NCBI GenBank assembly: GCA_934168305.1
Contig: CAKPNF010000011.1
Coordinates: forward strand, 1 to 49,346
Direction of reading: 5' to 3'
Source of the DNA: an uncultured Clostridia bacterium
GTDB lineage: Bacteria; Bacillota; Clostridia; TANB77; CAG-508
Length of the DNA: 49,346 nt
The translations under genes and the position numbers were made by a program. Of the stretch, positions 1-8,139 are shown piece by piece. The stretch's first letter is position 1, and every line of letters starts with the position of its first letter. The notes below the pieces were generated by a model. The model did not search any database, was not told where the DNA came from, and saw only the letters and a list, made by a program, of their open reading frames with translations.

Positions 1-215
1 AGTCCTTGGGTGTCAGAAAACAACACGAACAGCTAACCGCTGATACTGTAAGAAAATAAAAAAACACAATCTGCAAAAATGAACTTTTTTTATAAAAAAA
101 ACGAAAAAATAATATAAAACATGTGATTACTAAAATAAAGTGTTAGTTAATAGCACTTTATTTTTTGCATATTTATTGTAAGAAATTTATATTTATGATA
201 ATATAAAACAAGATT
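1..215 (+). repeat. Island repeat copy R1 with terminator-like hairpin
   Basis: This is the most complete copy of a dispersed repeat that punctuates the island. Positions 1-165 align with 6331-6500 at what looks like roughly 85 percent identity, and positions 108-215 align with 9848-9952. A shorter version lies at 8711-8790. The core contains an AT-rich inverted repeat (aaaataaagtg / cactttatttt, 132-164) followed by T residues, which looks like a Rho-independent terminator. The left end begins exactly where copy R2 joins a scrap of asnB, so a similar scrap may lie just outside the window. No transposase is visible. Confidence 0.75.
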
Positions 216-246
216 TGAAATATTGAATAAAATAATAGGAGTAAAA

Positions 247-767
247 ATGGAAATAGAATACAAAAATATAAATGAAGCTCTAAACTTTTATAACATAACT
301 GATAAAGAATATAAAAATAAATGCTATCAATGCATAGAAAATATAAATAAAAACAATGAAATTTTAAACAAATTTAATGATATATACAAATTACTATATG
401 AGGATAAAACAGATGAATATAGAAAATTATGGGAAATAAAAAATCTAAAAGAGTTGTTTGGACAAGATTATCCTATAATGTAAAAAGACCAAAATATACT
501 TGCGAATCTTGGTTATTAAGTCAAGAAATTGCTTCAATGTTAGATGAAAATTCTAATATAGTAAAATTCCAAAAATTGTTTGATATAAGGCAAGATAAAA
601 ACGGAATAGATGATATATTAAATTTTGTTTTTAATATGAGAGAATGTGATAATTATAATAATTTATCAGAAAAGACATCACTCCAAAGAAAAATAAAAGA
701 ATTTTTGATTAACGGTGGAAAAATATATAATGGATATGGAGAAATAAATGAAGAAATTATTAGTTAG
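247..767 (+). pseudogene. Acyltransferase-like gene with central deletion
   Basis: Two partial reading frames sit where one gene would be expected. The first (247-483, ATG after RBS taggag) carries an N-terminal segment resembling the N-terminal region of clostridial 'acyltransferase domain' (DUF5596 / GNAT-like) proteins. The second (frame change around 455-480) carries the matching C-terminal region, with ESWLL, ENSNIVKF and TSLQRKIKEFL motifs. Roughly the central third to half of the family's length, including the acyl-CoA binding part, is missing. There is no CGG codon at this junction, so it is a genuine deletion remnant and differs from the CGG frame changes elsewhere. The family assignment is from memory of family motifs and is moderately sure. 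Confidence 0.55.
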
Positions 768-1446
768 TGATTATGATCAAACATTTTATTTAAATGATGA
801 AGATATAGAAAAAAACAAAATTGCAGTAAAAAAATTTATAAATAAAGGTAATATGTTTGTTATAGCAACAGGTAGAAGTTATGACGATTTTATGAAAAAG
901 AAAAAACAATATAATATTGAATATGACTATGTTATTATAAATCATGGAGCAACAATTTTAGATAAAGAAGATAATATTATTTTTGAAACTACAATGCCAA
1001 ACGAGATTTTAGATAGTTTGAAATCAGATTTACATATAAAAAATGCAGAGAGATATTTTTGTTGTAGCTTGATAGAAAGTAGAGTTGAATTTGAACATAA
1101 GAACTTAACTAAAGTTCATGTTAAATATAATGATTTAGAATATTCAAATGAAATTCAGAAAAATTTAGAAGAAAAATATGGAGATATTTTAAATATTTAT
1201 TATGTTAGTGGTAATTCAATAGAAATAATATCAAAAAATACAGATAAATCCAAATCAATAAAATTATTATCAGAAAAAATTGGAATCAATCAAGAAGAAA
1301 TTTACACAATAGGTGATGGATATAGTGATATTGAAATGATAAAAGATTTTAATGGTTATGCAATGAAAAAATCAGTTGATGTGTTAAAAAAAGTTGCAAA
1401 AAAAGAATGCAATAGTGTATCAGAAATAATAAATGAAATAATGTAG
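748..1446 (+). CDS. Cof-type HAD hydrolase
   Basis: A 232-residue HAD-superfamily phosphatase of the Cof/IIB type. The nucleophile motif is DYDQT (D8, D10), motif II is TGRS at 41-44, a conserved lysine lies in the DKSKS stretch, and the C-terminal acidic metal motif is GDGYSDIEM at about 189-197. The large central cap fits the IIB subclass, whose members dephosphorylate sugar phosphates, flavins, PLP or nucleotides; the substrate cannot be read here. The ATG overlaps the remnant upstream and has a ggag RBS at 739-742. It stands 8 bases before the permease gene, so the two are probably co-transcribed with the S66 peptidase, the fusion enzyme and NADAR downstream. Confidence 0.85.
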   Translation: MKKLLVSDYDQTFYLNDEDIEKNKIAVKKFINKGNMFVIATGRSYDDFMKKKKQYNIEYDYVIINHGATILDKEDNIIFETTMPNEILDSLKSDLHIKNAERYFCCSLIESRVEFEHKNLTKVHVKYNDLEYSNEIQKNLEEKYGDILNIYYVSGNSIEIISKNTDKSKSIKLLSEKIGINQEEIYTIGDGYSDIEMIKDFNGYAMKKSVDVLKKVAKKECNSVSEIINEIM

Positions 1447-1454
1447 GAGAAAAA

Positions 1455-2645
1455 ATGAAAAGTAAAAATATAGAAGGAAATATCATAATTGCAATAAACG
1501 CAATGAAAAAAATAATGGTAATATTTTTAGGACCATTTCTAACAGCATATTTTATAAAGACATCACAAGAAAGTATAATAGATTTATCTATTTATTATAT
1601 ATTTTCATATATATTACTTGCTATTGGTACTTTTATTGTTGCAAATATTATAAAGAACAAATTTAGAATAGGAATGTTTAGGATTGGTGTAATATTAAAC
1701 TTTTTTTACATAATGTCAATCATTGTTTTAAAAGAAAAAATAATCAATCATTTAGGAATAATATCGGTACTTTATGGAATTTCATCAAGTGCTTATTGGT
1801 TCCCTTATAATTTATTTGTAATAAATAAAATAGATAATAATGAAAGAACTGAATATACTGTAAAATCAAAAATTGTCTCATCAGTTATTGGAATATTGTG
1901 CCCAATTTTATTAGGCTCAATAATAACAGCAACTAATTATGAATTAACTGCTGTTATTATATTATTTATATCACTTATTCAAATAATACTTTCATTTATG
2001 TTAATGCCAAAAGAAGAAAAAAATTTACCTAAATTTAATTTTAAAAATACTTGGAATAAACTAAAAAATAATAAACAAATAAGAAAAATGTCAATAGTAG
2101 AATTTTTTATAGGTATGAATGTAAGTGATGGAGCGTTAGAAGTTTTAATGACTGTACTTATATTTAATTCATTTAAAACAAATATGAATTTAGGAATAAT
2201 AACTTCAATAACAACAGTATTATCAATGATTTGTGTTCATATGTATGGAAAAATATATAAAAACAGAGACGATAAGAAAATTATAATAATCTCTAGTATA
2301 TTACCAGTAATATCAGTCTTAATATTATTAGTATGGAGGAACAATATAACTGTTATAATTTATAATGTTTGTTATGTTATATTTACATCATTGCTTACAT
2401 TAACAAGAGAAATTAGATTATTCAATTTATCAGATAGTTATATTGTGGATAAAAATAACCAATGTGAATTCTTTGCAATAAGAGAAGGAATATTAAATTG
2501 TGGTAGAGTTTTTGGATATCTAATGCTCTTATTGGCTGGAGTAAGTGGAAGTAATTTGGTCTTAAATGTTGTTATGGTTTTATTAACATTATCAATATTT
2601 ATAATGGGATTAAATATAAGAAAGATAGAAAAATTTGAAAAATAA
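1455..2645 (+). CDS. MFS-type permease
   Basis: A 396-residue integral membrane protein with about eleven or twelve hydrophobic segments and short charged loops, including a basic stretch (KNTWNKLKNNKQIRK) at the middle that matches the central cytoplasmic loop of major facilitator superfamily transporters. It follows the HAD gene by 8 bases, with RBS taggag. The direction of transport and the substrate are unknown. Because it lies immediately before an MccF-like peptidase, an efflux role similar to the MccC pump of microcin C clusters is possible, but that is inference from position only. Confidence 0.75.
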   Translation: MKSKNIEGNIIIAINAMKKIMVIFLGPFLTAYFIKTSQESIIDLSIYYIFSYILLAIGTFIVANIIKNKFRIGMFRIGVILNFFYIMSIIVLKEKIINHLGIISVLYGISSSAYWFPYNLFVINKIDNNERTEYTVKSKIVSSVIGILCPILLGSIITATNYELTAVIILFISLIQIILSFMLMPKEEKNLPKFNFKNTWNKLKNNKQIRKMSIVEFFIGMNVSDGALEVLMTVLIFNSFKTNMNLGIITSITTVLSMICVHMYGKIYKNRDDKKIIIISSILPVISVLILLVWRNNITVIIYNVCYVIFTSLLTLTREIRLFNLSDSYIVDKNNQCEFFAIREGILNCGRVFGYLMLLLAGVSGSNLVLNVVMVLLTLSIFIMGLNIRKIEKFEK

Positions 2646-2666
2646 AAGAAAGGTGAAAAAAATTTT

Positions 2667-3587
2667 ATGCTAGCAAATAAATTAAATTACGGAGATACAA
2701 TAGGTGTTGTGGGAGTATCAAATAGTTTAGCTTTAAATAACAGATTTGAAGATTTTAAAAGAGCAGAAAAATTGTTAATAAGTAAAGGCTTTAAAATTAA
2801 ATTTGGTAAATATATAAAAGAAGATTACTATGGTTCATGTGGTACTAGAAAACAAAAAGCAGAAGATATGATGAATATGTTTAAAGATAATGAAGTAAAA
2901 GCAATTATTTGTCTAGCAGGAGGACAAACATGTAATACATTTATTGATTTATTAGATTATGAAGAAATAAAAAAACATCCTAAAATACTAGTAGGTTATA
3001 GCGATATAACAGTGTTACTTCAAGCTATTTACAAAAAAACAGAATTAGTAACATTTAGTGGACCAGATTTTGTTTCATTTGGAACTGAATATGCAAAAGA
3101 ACAATATCAAGTGTTTGAAGAAGCATTTGTTAATAAAAAATTAGATAAATTCAATAATGGCAAAAAAAATATTATTAAGAAGGGAAATGCAGAAGGAAAA
3201 ATAATTGGTACAAATTTAGGGTGTATGATGTATTTATTAGGAACAGAATATTTACCAGATATGCAAGATAATATTCTATTTATAGAAAGCTATAAAACAT
3301 CACCTAATGAATGTCAAAGGAGGTTTGCACATTTAAAACAATATGGTATTTTTGATAAAATAAAAGGTATTGTCGTTGGGTATAATTATGATCTACAAAA
3401 AGATGAAAATACATATCCTCAAATGGAAGATATATTACTTGAATATTCAAAGAAATATAATTTCCCTATTGTTAAATGTAATGATTTTGGTCACAAGATT
3501 GTAAATTCTGTTATACCAATAGGTGGATTCTGTAAAATTGATTGTGAAAATGAGGAAGTTGAAATAATAGAAAAGTTTTTAAAGTAA
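2667..3587 (+). CDS. S66 peptidase (LD-carboxypeptidase / MccF-like)
   Basis: A 306-residue serine peptidase of family S66. The nucleophile elbow GYSDIT places Ser at 112; the catalytic Glu is in FIESYKTSP (E207) and the His in DFGHK (H276), giving the complete Ser-Glu-His triad. GGQTCN at 85-90 is the substrate-loop motif. Family members are either LdcA enzymes that trim the terminal D-Ala of muropeptides or MccF enzymes that cut the aminoacyl-nucleotide bond of microcin C and give immunity. The absence of a signal peptide and the neighbouring nucleotide-processing genes make the MccF-type role attractive, but sequence alone does not settle it. RBS is aaaggtg with an 11-base spacer. Confidence 0.85.
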   Translation: MLANKLNYGDTIGVVGVSNSLALNNRFEDFKRAEKLLISKGFKIKFGKYIKEDYYGSCGTRKQKAEDMMNMFKDNEVKAIICLAGGQTCNTFIDLLDYEEIKKHPKILVGYSDITVLLQAIYKKTELVTFSGPDFVSFGTEYAKEQYQVFEEAFVNKKLDKFNNGKKNIIKKGNAEGKIIGTNLGCMMYLLGTEYLPDMQDNILFIESYKTSPNECQRRFAHLKQYGIFDKIKGIVVGYNYDLQKDENTYPQMEDILLEYSKKYNFPIVKCNDFGHKIVNSVIPIGGFCKIDCENEEVEIIEKFLK

Positions 3588-3602
3588 AGGAAAAATAAGA
3601 AT

Positions 3603-5021
3603 ATGAAAATAGGAATAGATATAGATAATGTTATAGCAGATTTAGATAAAACATTTTTAGAAGAATTTGAAAGAGAAGATAAAAATAAAAGAAATAAAGG
3701 AATTATAAACAAGAATGCTAAACACATTACTGAAGGTATGTTTGATTGGAATTCGGAAGAAATAGAAGATTTTATCTGTAATAATATGGATAGAATGGCT
3801 GAAAAATTCGATTTAATAGAAGGTGCTAAAGAATATATTAATAAATTATATGAAGAAAATGAAATATTTTTAATTACTCATAGATCAAATCACTTTTTTA
3901 ATAATCACGAATTAGTAACTATAAATTGGCTAAATGAAAAAGGCATAAAATATGATAAATTAGTATTCACAAAAAGTAAAGATAAAAGTCCAGAGTGTAT
4001 TGAGAATGGTGTTGATATTATGTTTGATGATGAAGCAGATAATTGTAAATGTGTATTAAATGCAGGAATAGAATGTTTTTTAATGAAAACAAGATATAAT
4101 GAAAATTACAGTTTAAATATTCCTATAATAAATGGATGGAAAGAAATATATAGTTTAATATGTAAAAAAAATAAATACAATGTAATTTTAGATACAGACA
4201 CATATAATGAATGTGATGACCAATTTGCACTAGCATATTTATTGAAAAATCAAGATAAATTTAATATTGAAGCAATTACAGTAGCACCATATTCACATCA
4301 ATCAAGAAATGTGTCAGTAAGAGAAGGACAAGGATTAAGTTATAACGAAATTTTAAAAATATGCAAATGGTTAAATTTTAATATAAATAATAAAGTATTC
4401 AAAGGCTCAACAGATTACATTTGTAATGGATATAATGAAACTAATGATTCAGTAAATAAGATAGTTGAAATAGCACTAAAAAATAATAAAACTTATATAT
4501 TAGAAATTGGAGCTATTACGAATGTAGCTTTAGCAATTAAGAAAGAACCTAAAATAATTGATAAAATAGAAGTTATATGGTTAGGTGGAAATGAACTAGG
4601 ATATAAAGACAATCTTGAATATAATTTTAGACAAGATATTGAAGCTGTAAAAATAGTATTCAATTCAAAAGTAAAAATGACCGCATTACCATGCAAAAAT
4701 GTTGTATCAGACTTGAAAATAGATATAAATACTTTAAAAAATAATTTGGAAAACAAATCAGAATTGTGCAATTATTTAATTGAAAGATTTTATAATGATG
4801 GATATCATGGTGTGCAGGAAACAAGAGTGATTTGGGATATATCAGTAATAGCATATATGATAAATAAAAATTGGTTTGAAACAAAAGAAATAAGTTGTCC
4901 TAATATCAGAGAAGATAGTTCTTACGAATTGACTGATAATAGACATGTTATTACTTTTGTTACTAAATTAGATAGAGATAAAATATATAACGATTTATTT
5001 AAAAAATTAGGAGGAAATTAA
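3603..5021 (+). CDS. Fusion: HAD nucleotidase + nucleoside hydrolase
   Basis: A 472-residue two-domain protein. Residues 1-190 resemble 5'(3')-deoxyribonucleotidases of the HAD superfamily: DIDNV (D6, D8), a THRS motif at 92-95 and an acidic FDDEAD motif at 141-146. Residues 192-472 are an inosine-uridine-type nucleoside hydrolase: ILDTDTYNECDD (D197, D199, D205, D206; the usual DTDPGxDD with a small change), LGGN at 327-330, EYNFRQDIEA at 339-348 and a C-terminal WD at 411-412 where many members have HD. Together the domains could turn a nucleoside monophosphate into free base, phosphate and ribose. It abuts the NADAR gene with no gap. No CGG or stop interrupts the fusion, so it is a real single reading frame. 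Confidence 0.8.
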   Translation: MKIGIDIDNVIADLDKTFLEEFEREDKNKRNKGIINKNAKHITEGMFDWNSEEIEDFICNNMDRMAEKFDLIEGAKEYINKLYEENEIFLITHRSNHFFNNHELVTINWLNEKGIKYDKLVFTKSKDKSPECIENGVDIMFDDEADNCKCVLNAGIECFLMKTRYNENYSLNIPIINGWKEIYSLICKKNKYNVILDTDTYNECDDQFALAYLLKNQDKFNIEAITVAPYSHQSRNVSVREGQGLSYNEILKICKWLNFNINNKVFKGSTDYICNGYNETNDSVNKIVEIALKNNKTYILEIGAITNVALAIKKEPKIIDKIEVIWLGGNELGYKDNLEYNFRQDIEAVKIVFNSKVKMTALPCKNVVSDLKIDINTLKNNLENKSELCNYLIERFYNDGYHGVQETRVIWDISVIAYMINKNWFETKEISCPNIREDSSYELTDNRHVITFVTKLDRDKIYNDLFKKLGGN

Positions 5022-5468
5022 ATGGAGAATAAATATTATTTTAAAAATGATACAAAACTTACAAACTATTATATGTGTACTGTAAAAGTAGATAATTTAA
5101 TTTTTTCATCAAGTGAGGCAGCTTACCATGCTGAAAAATTTTTAGATGAAGATATAAAAAAATTGATGACAAAACTCATACCAGATGAAGCCAAACATGT
5201 AAGTAGAGAATTAGCTAGATTTATAAGACCGGACTGGGATAATGTAAAATACGATTTAATGGAAAAAGTCGTTCTTGAAAAATTTAAACAAAATCCCGAA
5301 TGTTTGAAAGAGTTGTTAGATACAGAAAATATGGAATTGATAGAAGATACGACTGGTTGGCATGATAATATCTGGGGAGAATGTACTTGTCAAGAATGCA
5401 AATATAAAGAACATAAGAACCTTTTAGGAAAAATTCTTATGGAAGTTAGAAGCAAATTAAAAAAATAG
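5022..5468 (+). CDS. NADAR-family N-glycosidase
   Basis: A 148-residue single-domain NADAR (YbiA/RibX-like) protein: SSSEAAYHAEKF at 29-40, a DW.NVK.DLM helix at 71-80, KFKQNP at 87-92, TGWHDNIWGE at 111-120 and the C-terminal NLLGKILMEVR. Family members cleave N-glycosidic bonds in riboflavin pathway intermediates, and some remove ADP-ribose from guanine in DNA as antitoxins. This copy has a C-x-C-x2-C cluster (121-126) before the final motif. The start codon directly follows the stop of the nucleotidase-nucleoside hydrolase fusion, with its RBS (aggagg) inside that gene, indicating translational coupling. A role in breaking down modified or damaged nucleotides fits both. Confidence 0.8.
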   Translation: MENKYYFKNDTKLTNYYMCTVKVDNLIFSSSEAAYHAEKFLDEDIKKLMTKLIPDEAKHVSRELARFIRPDWDNVKYDLMEKVVLEKFKQNPECLKELLDTENMELIEDTTGWHDNIWGECTCQECKYKEHKNLLGKILMEVRSKLKK

Positions 5469-5499
5469 TTTTACAATAAAAATTAGAATGGGAGAAAAA

Positions 5500-6120
5500 A
5501 TGGAATTTACAAGTGAAGAAGCAAGAAATTTATTAGAAAAAGAGAGAAATAATGTAAAAGATGATAGATGGATTGACCATTGCATATGTGTAGGGAATAG
5601 TGCAGGTAAAATCGCAAAGACATTAAAAGATAAAGGCATAAATGTAGATATTGATAAGGTAATATCATTTGGTTATATTCATGATATAGGAAAAAAATTT
5701 AATGAGCATGGAGGAGTATTTCCTCATGCTATAAATGGTTATAACTATATAAAAAGTCTTGGGTATGATGAAGAATACGCAGGAATTTGTATTAAACATT
5801 CTTTTTTAAATAATGATATAGACTGCATATCAAATGATAGAAATGAAACAGACAAATCTAATATACATTATAATTTTGTGAAAGAATATATAAAGAATGA
5901 ATATAGTTTGGAAGAAAAAATAATAAACCTTTGTGATTTAATGTGTACCACTAAAACATTAACTGTTGAAAAAAGAATGATAGATTTATTACTAAGACAT
6001 GGCGTATTTGCTAAAACACATTATCACATAGAACAAACTATGAAATTAAAAGAATATTTTGACAGTTTATTAGGATATAACTTATATGATTTATTTCCAG
6101 AAATAAAAGAAAATTTATAG
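5500..6120 (+). CDS. HD-domain phosphohydrolase
   Basis: A 206-residue HD-superfamily protein. The metal motif reads H27, then H61-D62 in YIHDIGKKF, with further histidines around HAINGYNYI and KHSF and a likely C-terminal Asp in LCDLM. The start at 5500 is chosen over an in-frame upstream ATG (5488) because gggag lies seven bases before it. HD enzymes hydrolyse phosphomonoesters or nucleotides; in this neighbourhood a nucleotide substrate is plausible. It is the last gene of the first island cassette, 31 bases after NADAR, and is followed by repeat R2. Confidence 0.75.
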   Translation: MEFTSEEARNLLEKERNNVKDDRWIDHCICVGNSAGKIAKTLKDKGINVDIDKVISFGYIHDIGKKFNEHGGVFPHAINGYNYIKSLGYDEEYAGICIKHSFLNNDIDCISNDRNETDKSNIHYNFVKEYIKNEYSLEEKIINLCDLMCTTKTLTVEKRMIDLLLRHGVFAKTHYHIEQTMKLKEYFDSLLGYNLYDLFPEIKENL

Positions 6121-6151
6121 GATTCAAATTATAAGATATAAAAATTAAGTA

Positions 6152-6301
6152 ATGAAAAATGAAGATTCAATAATATTTATATTTATATATGGTGTAATTG
6201 CAAGTCATTTAGGAACAGATAAATATTCAATACATAAAATTTGTTATTCAGTTTGTATTAGTTTAGAAATAATAACAAATGCTTCTCAAGTCACATATTA
6301 A
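6152..6301 (+). pseudogene. Small open frame running into an asnB scrap
   Basis: A 49-codon open frame begins with ATG at 6152 but lacks a good RBS. Its first 40 codons encode a short hydrophobic stretch; its last codons are out-of-frame sequence of the asnB remnant that starts at 6282. I see no family. It is most likely a leftover of a deleted gene. Confidence 0.25.
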
Positions 6302-6335
6302 CTTGGCACAAATACGCCATAAGTTGAGGCCCAGT
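6282..6335 (-). pseudogene. Scrap of the asnB 3' end
   Basis: About 50 bases match 11041-11094, the coding end of asnB, with only a few substitutions (both read tctcaag.cacatattaac on the plus strand). On the minus strand it would encode the GPQLMAYLCQVNMW part of asparagine synthetase. The match stops near 'agtc', where repeat R2 begins. A gene fragment in the middle of the island shows that the region beside asnB has been duplicated and recombined. Confidence 0.8.
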
Positions 6336-6500
6336 CCTTGGGTGTCAGAAAGTAACACGAACAACTAACCGTTGATACTGTAAGAAAAAAAGAAAACGCA
6401 CAATCTGCAAAAAATGAGTTTTTTTATAAAAATAACGAGAAAATGGAATTGAATATGTGATTACTGAAATAAAGTGTTAGGTAATAGCACTTTATTTTAA
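6331..6500 (+). repeat. Island repeat copy R2
   Basis: Second copy of the repeat at 1-215, collinear over about 170 bases with scattered substitutions and small indels. The terminator-like hairpin (aaataaagtg 6467-6476 / cactttattt 6488-6497) is intact. It is fused on the left to the asnB scrap. It separates the HD gene cassette from the MYG1 cassette. Positions 6121-6591 otherwise hold no recognisable gene. Confidence 0.8.
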
Positions 6501-6591
6501 TATATTCTAAAACCATTTTACACTATTACAAGAGATAAGAAGTTGAAAAATTATTAGTAAAATATTATAATAATGGTGGAGGAAAACATAA

Positions 6592-7484
6592 ATGGAAAAA
6601 AATAGATATAAAAATATTCAATTAACTCGGAAAAATTACAAAGGCGAATTGTATAACTCATTCTGGTAAATTTCATGTGGATGATGTTATTTCCACAATA
6701 TTTCTTAGTAAAATTAAAGAAAATATTATTTTAATAAGAGTACCATCTATAAATGAAAAATGGAATTTAGCAAATAAAGTTGTTTATGACATAGGATTTC
6801 GGAGAATTTGATCACCATCAAAAAAAAAGAAATGGTCAAAGAACAAATGGAATTTATTATTCATCAATAGGACTATTATGGAAAAAATTTGGAAAAAAAT
6901 ATCTAAATGATATAAAAATAAAAAATGTTGACAAAGTCTATGAATATATGGATAAAGAATTAATTCAATATATAGATGCAACGGATAATATGCAAATGGA
7001 ATATTTAGAAAATAAGATATCACCTGATTTTGTTAAAATGTGTAATCCTGAATGGAATGAAGATATAACAGAGGAAGAAGCCTTTATTCATGCTTTAAAA
7101 TTAGCAGATGAATTTTGGGAATTATATATTAAACATGCAGTAGCTGAAGTTGAGGCAATTGAAATAATTATAAAAAAAACAAATGAGGCAAATGAAAATT
7201 ATGTTATATTTGATAAAGAACTACCATTTAGAAAAGCTATTAATTTGTTGGAAAATACAAATATTAAATATTTAATATTCAAGTCCCAAAGAGAATGTTA
7301 TGATATTAGGATAATAGATAAGGAAATAGAGTTTAATAAAGAAATTGTTATAGATGATATAAAACAAGCAAGAAGAATATCAAAAATTAGAGATTTAATA
7401 TATATAGATGCTCATGGAAAATTATGTTGTACTGAAACATTGGATTCTGCAATTAATTTAGTAAAATATAATGAGAAAAAATAA
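6592..7484 (+). CDS. MYG1 family protein, two +1 shifts at CGG
   Basis: Read straight, this gene is in three pieces; skipping one C at each of two in-frame CGG codons (6628 and 6800) gives one 296-residue protein. It matches the MYG1/UPF0160 family of DHH-like phosphoesterases: ITHSGKFHVDD (H23, H28, D30), VVYDIGFG-EFDHHQ (D66, D73, H74, H75), the NGIYYSSIGLLWKKFG motif, and a C-terminal half with the family's usual spacing. MYG1 of eukaryotes is a 3'-5' RNA exonuclease; bacterial members are poorly studied. The RBS ggagg lies 8 bases before ATG 6592. Without the shifts only about 26 residues plus fragments would be made. It is either recoded or a pseudogene with a very peculiar lesion pattern. 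The CYTH gene follows. Confidence 0.75.
6628..6630 (+). other. CGG frame-change site 1 (MYG1)
   Basis: In-frame codons read tta act CGG aaa aat and run to a stop 15 codons later. Omitting the C gives act GGA aaa att aca, which leads without interruption into the conserved ITHSGKFH motif. The restored residue is glycine in LTGKI. Confidence 0.8.
6800..6802 (+). other. CGG frame-change site 2 (MYG1)
   Basis: In the frame set by site 1 the codons are gga ttt CGG aga att TGA. Omitting the C gives ttt GGA gaa ttt gat cac, the start of the metal-binding EFDHHQ motif. Both sides of the site are unmistakable family motifs in different frames. Confidence 0.88.
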
Positions 7485-7544
7485 ATAATTAATGAGATTA
7501 TAGATATAATTTTTTAAATTATTTTGACAAGGAGTGATTATATT

Positions 7545-8138
7545 ATGAAACAAATCGAAATAACAGTAAGATTAAATGAAAATATGCAAAGTGCTATAAG
7601 TAAATTAGAAAATCAAGGATTCAAAAAAATTAGAGAAAGCCAAATAGATGATGTATATATGACAGCAAAACTAAAGGAATTAAATAAGGATAATATACAG
7701 GCTATTTTAAAAAAATCTGTATTATTAAGAAGTCTAAAATTAGAAAATAAAGAAATAAAAAAGATTACATATAAAAATAAAGAGACTGATAAAGATGGAG
7801 ATATTATATCAGAACAAAAAATAAATTTAGATTGTAATGATTTAGAAAAAGCTAAAGATTTATTTGAACATTTGGAATTTGAAGAACTTATAAGAGTGAG
7901 ATATAAAGTAATTGTATATAGCAAAGGTAAAGTAGAGTATGCATTTCAAAATGTTGAGAATTTAGGAGCATTAATTGAATACGAGAATATAGATGACTTT
8001 GAGGGAAAATCATTAGATGAAATTAATACTGTAAAGAAGAATATGTTTGAAGAAATTAAAAATACAGGTATTAATTTAACTGAAGAGAAAGATGTAAAAA
8101 AAGCTTATGAATTAATATTAAATAAATATTTTATATAA
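7545..8138 (+). CDS. CYTH-domain protein
   Basis: A 197-residue protein resembling the CYTH family (adenylate cyclase CyaB / thiamine triphosphatase fold). Alternating charged beta-strands carry the expected pattern: IEITVRL at the N-terminus, VLLRSLK and KKITYK in the middle, then RVRYKVIVYSKGKVEYAFQNVENLGALIEYE, which is the strand-turn-strand block typical of the tunnel. CYTH enzymes act on triphosphate or polyphosphate groups; some are class IV adenylate cyclases. ATG 7545 is preferred over 7524 because aaggag lies at 7529-7534. It follows MYG1 by 60 bases, so the two may share a transcript. Confidence 0.7.
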   Translation: MKQIEITVRLNENMQSAISKLENQGFKKIRESQIDDVYMTAKLKELNKDNIQAILKKSVLLRSLKLENKEIKKITYKNKETDKDGDIISEQKINLDCNDLEKAKDLFEHLEFEELIRVRYKVIVYSKGKVEYAFQNVENLGALIEYENIDDFEGKSLDEINTVKKNMFEEIKNTGINLTEEKDVKKAYELILNKYFI

Positions 8139-8139
8139 T

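Noticed and set aside
1..60. C-terminal coding end (SLGVRKQHEQLTADTVRK) at the window start
   Set aside because: The same stretch in copy R2 has an early stop in that frame, so coding is not conserved; treated as part of the repeat.
247..767. Explaining the acyltransferase frame break by the CGG rule
   Set aside because: No in-frame CGG is present and the centre of the protein is missing, so this is a deletion remnant.
6592..7484. Calling MYG1, asnB, dapA, recG and M23 ordinary pseudogenes
   Set aside because: Each lesion is the same kind at the same codon, and the rest of each gene is clean. They are reported as coding regions with a frame change instead, while leaving artefact open.
6948..7484. 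Separate 178-residue gene starting at 6948
   Set aside because: It is the C-terminal part of MYG1; no RBS precedes 6948 and the metal-binding motifs lie upstream.
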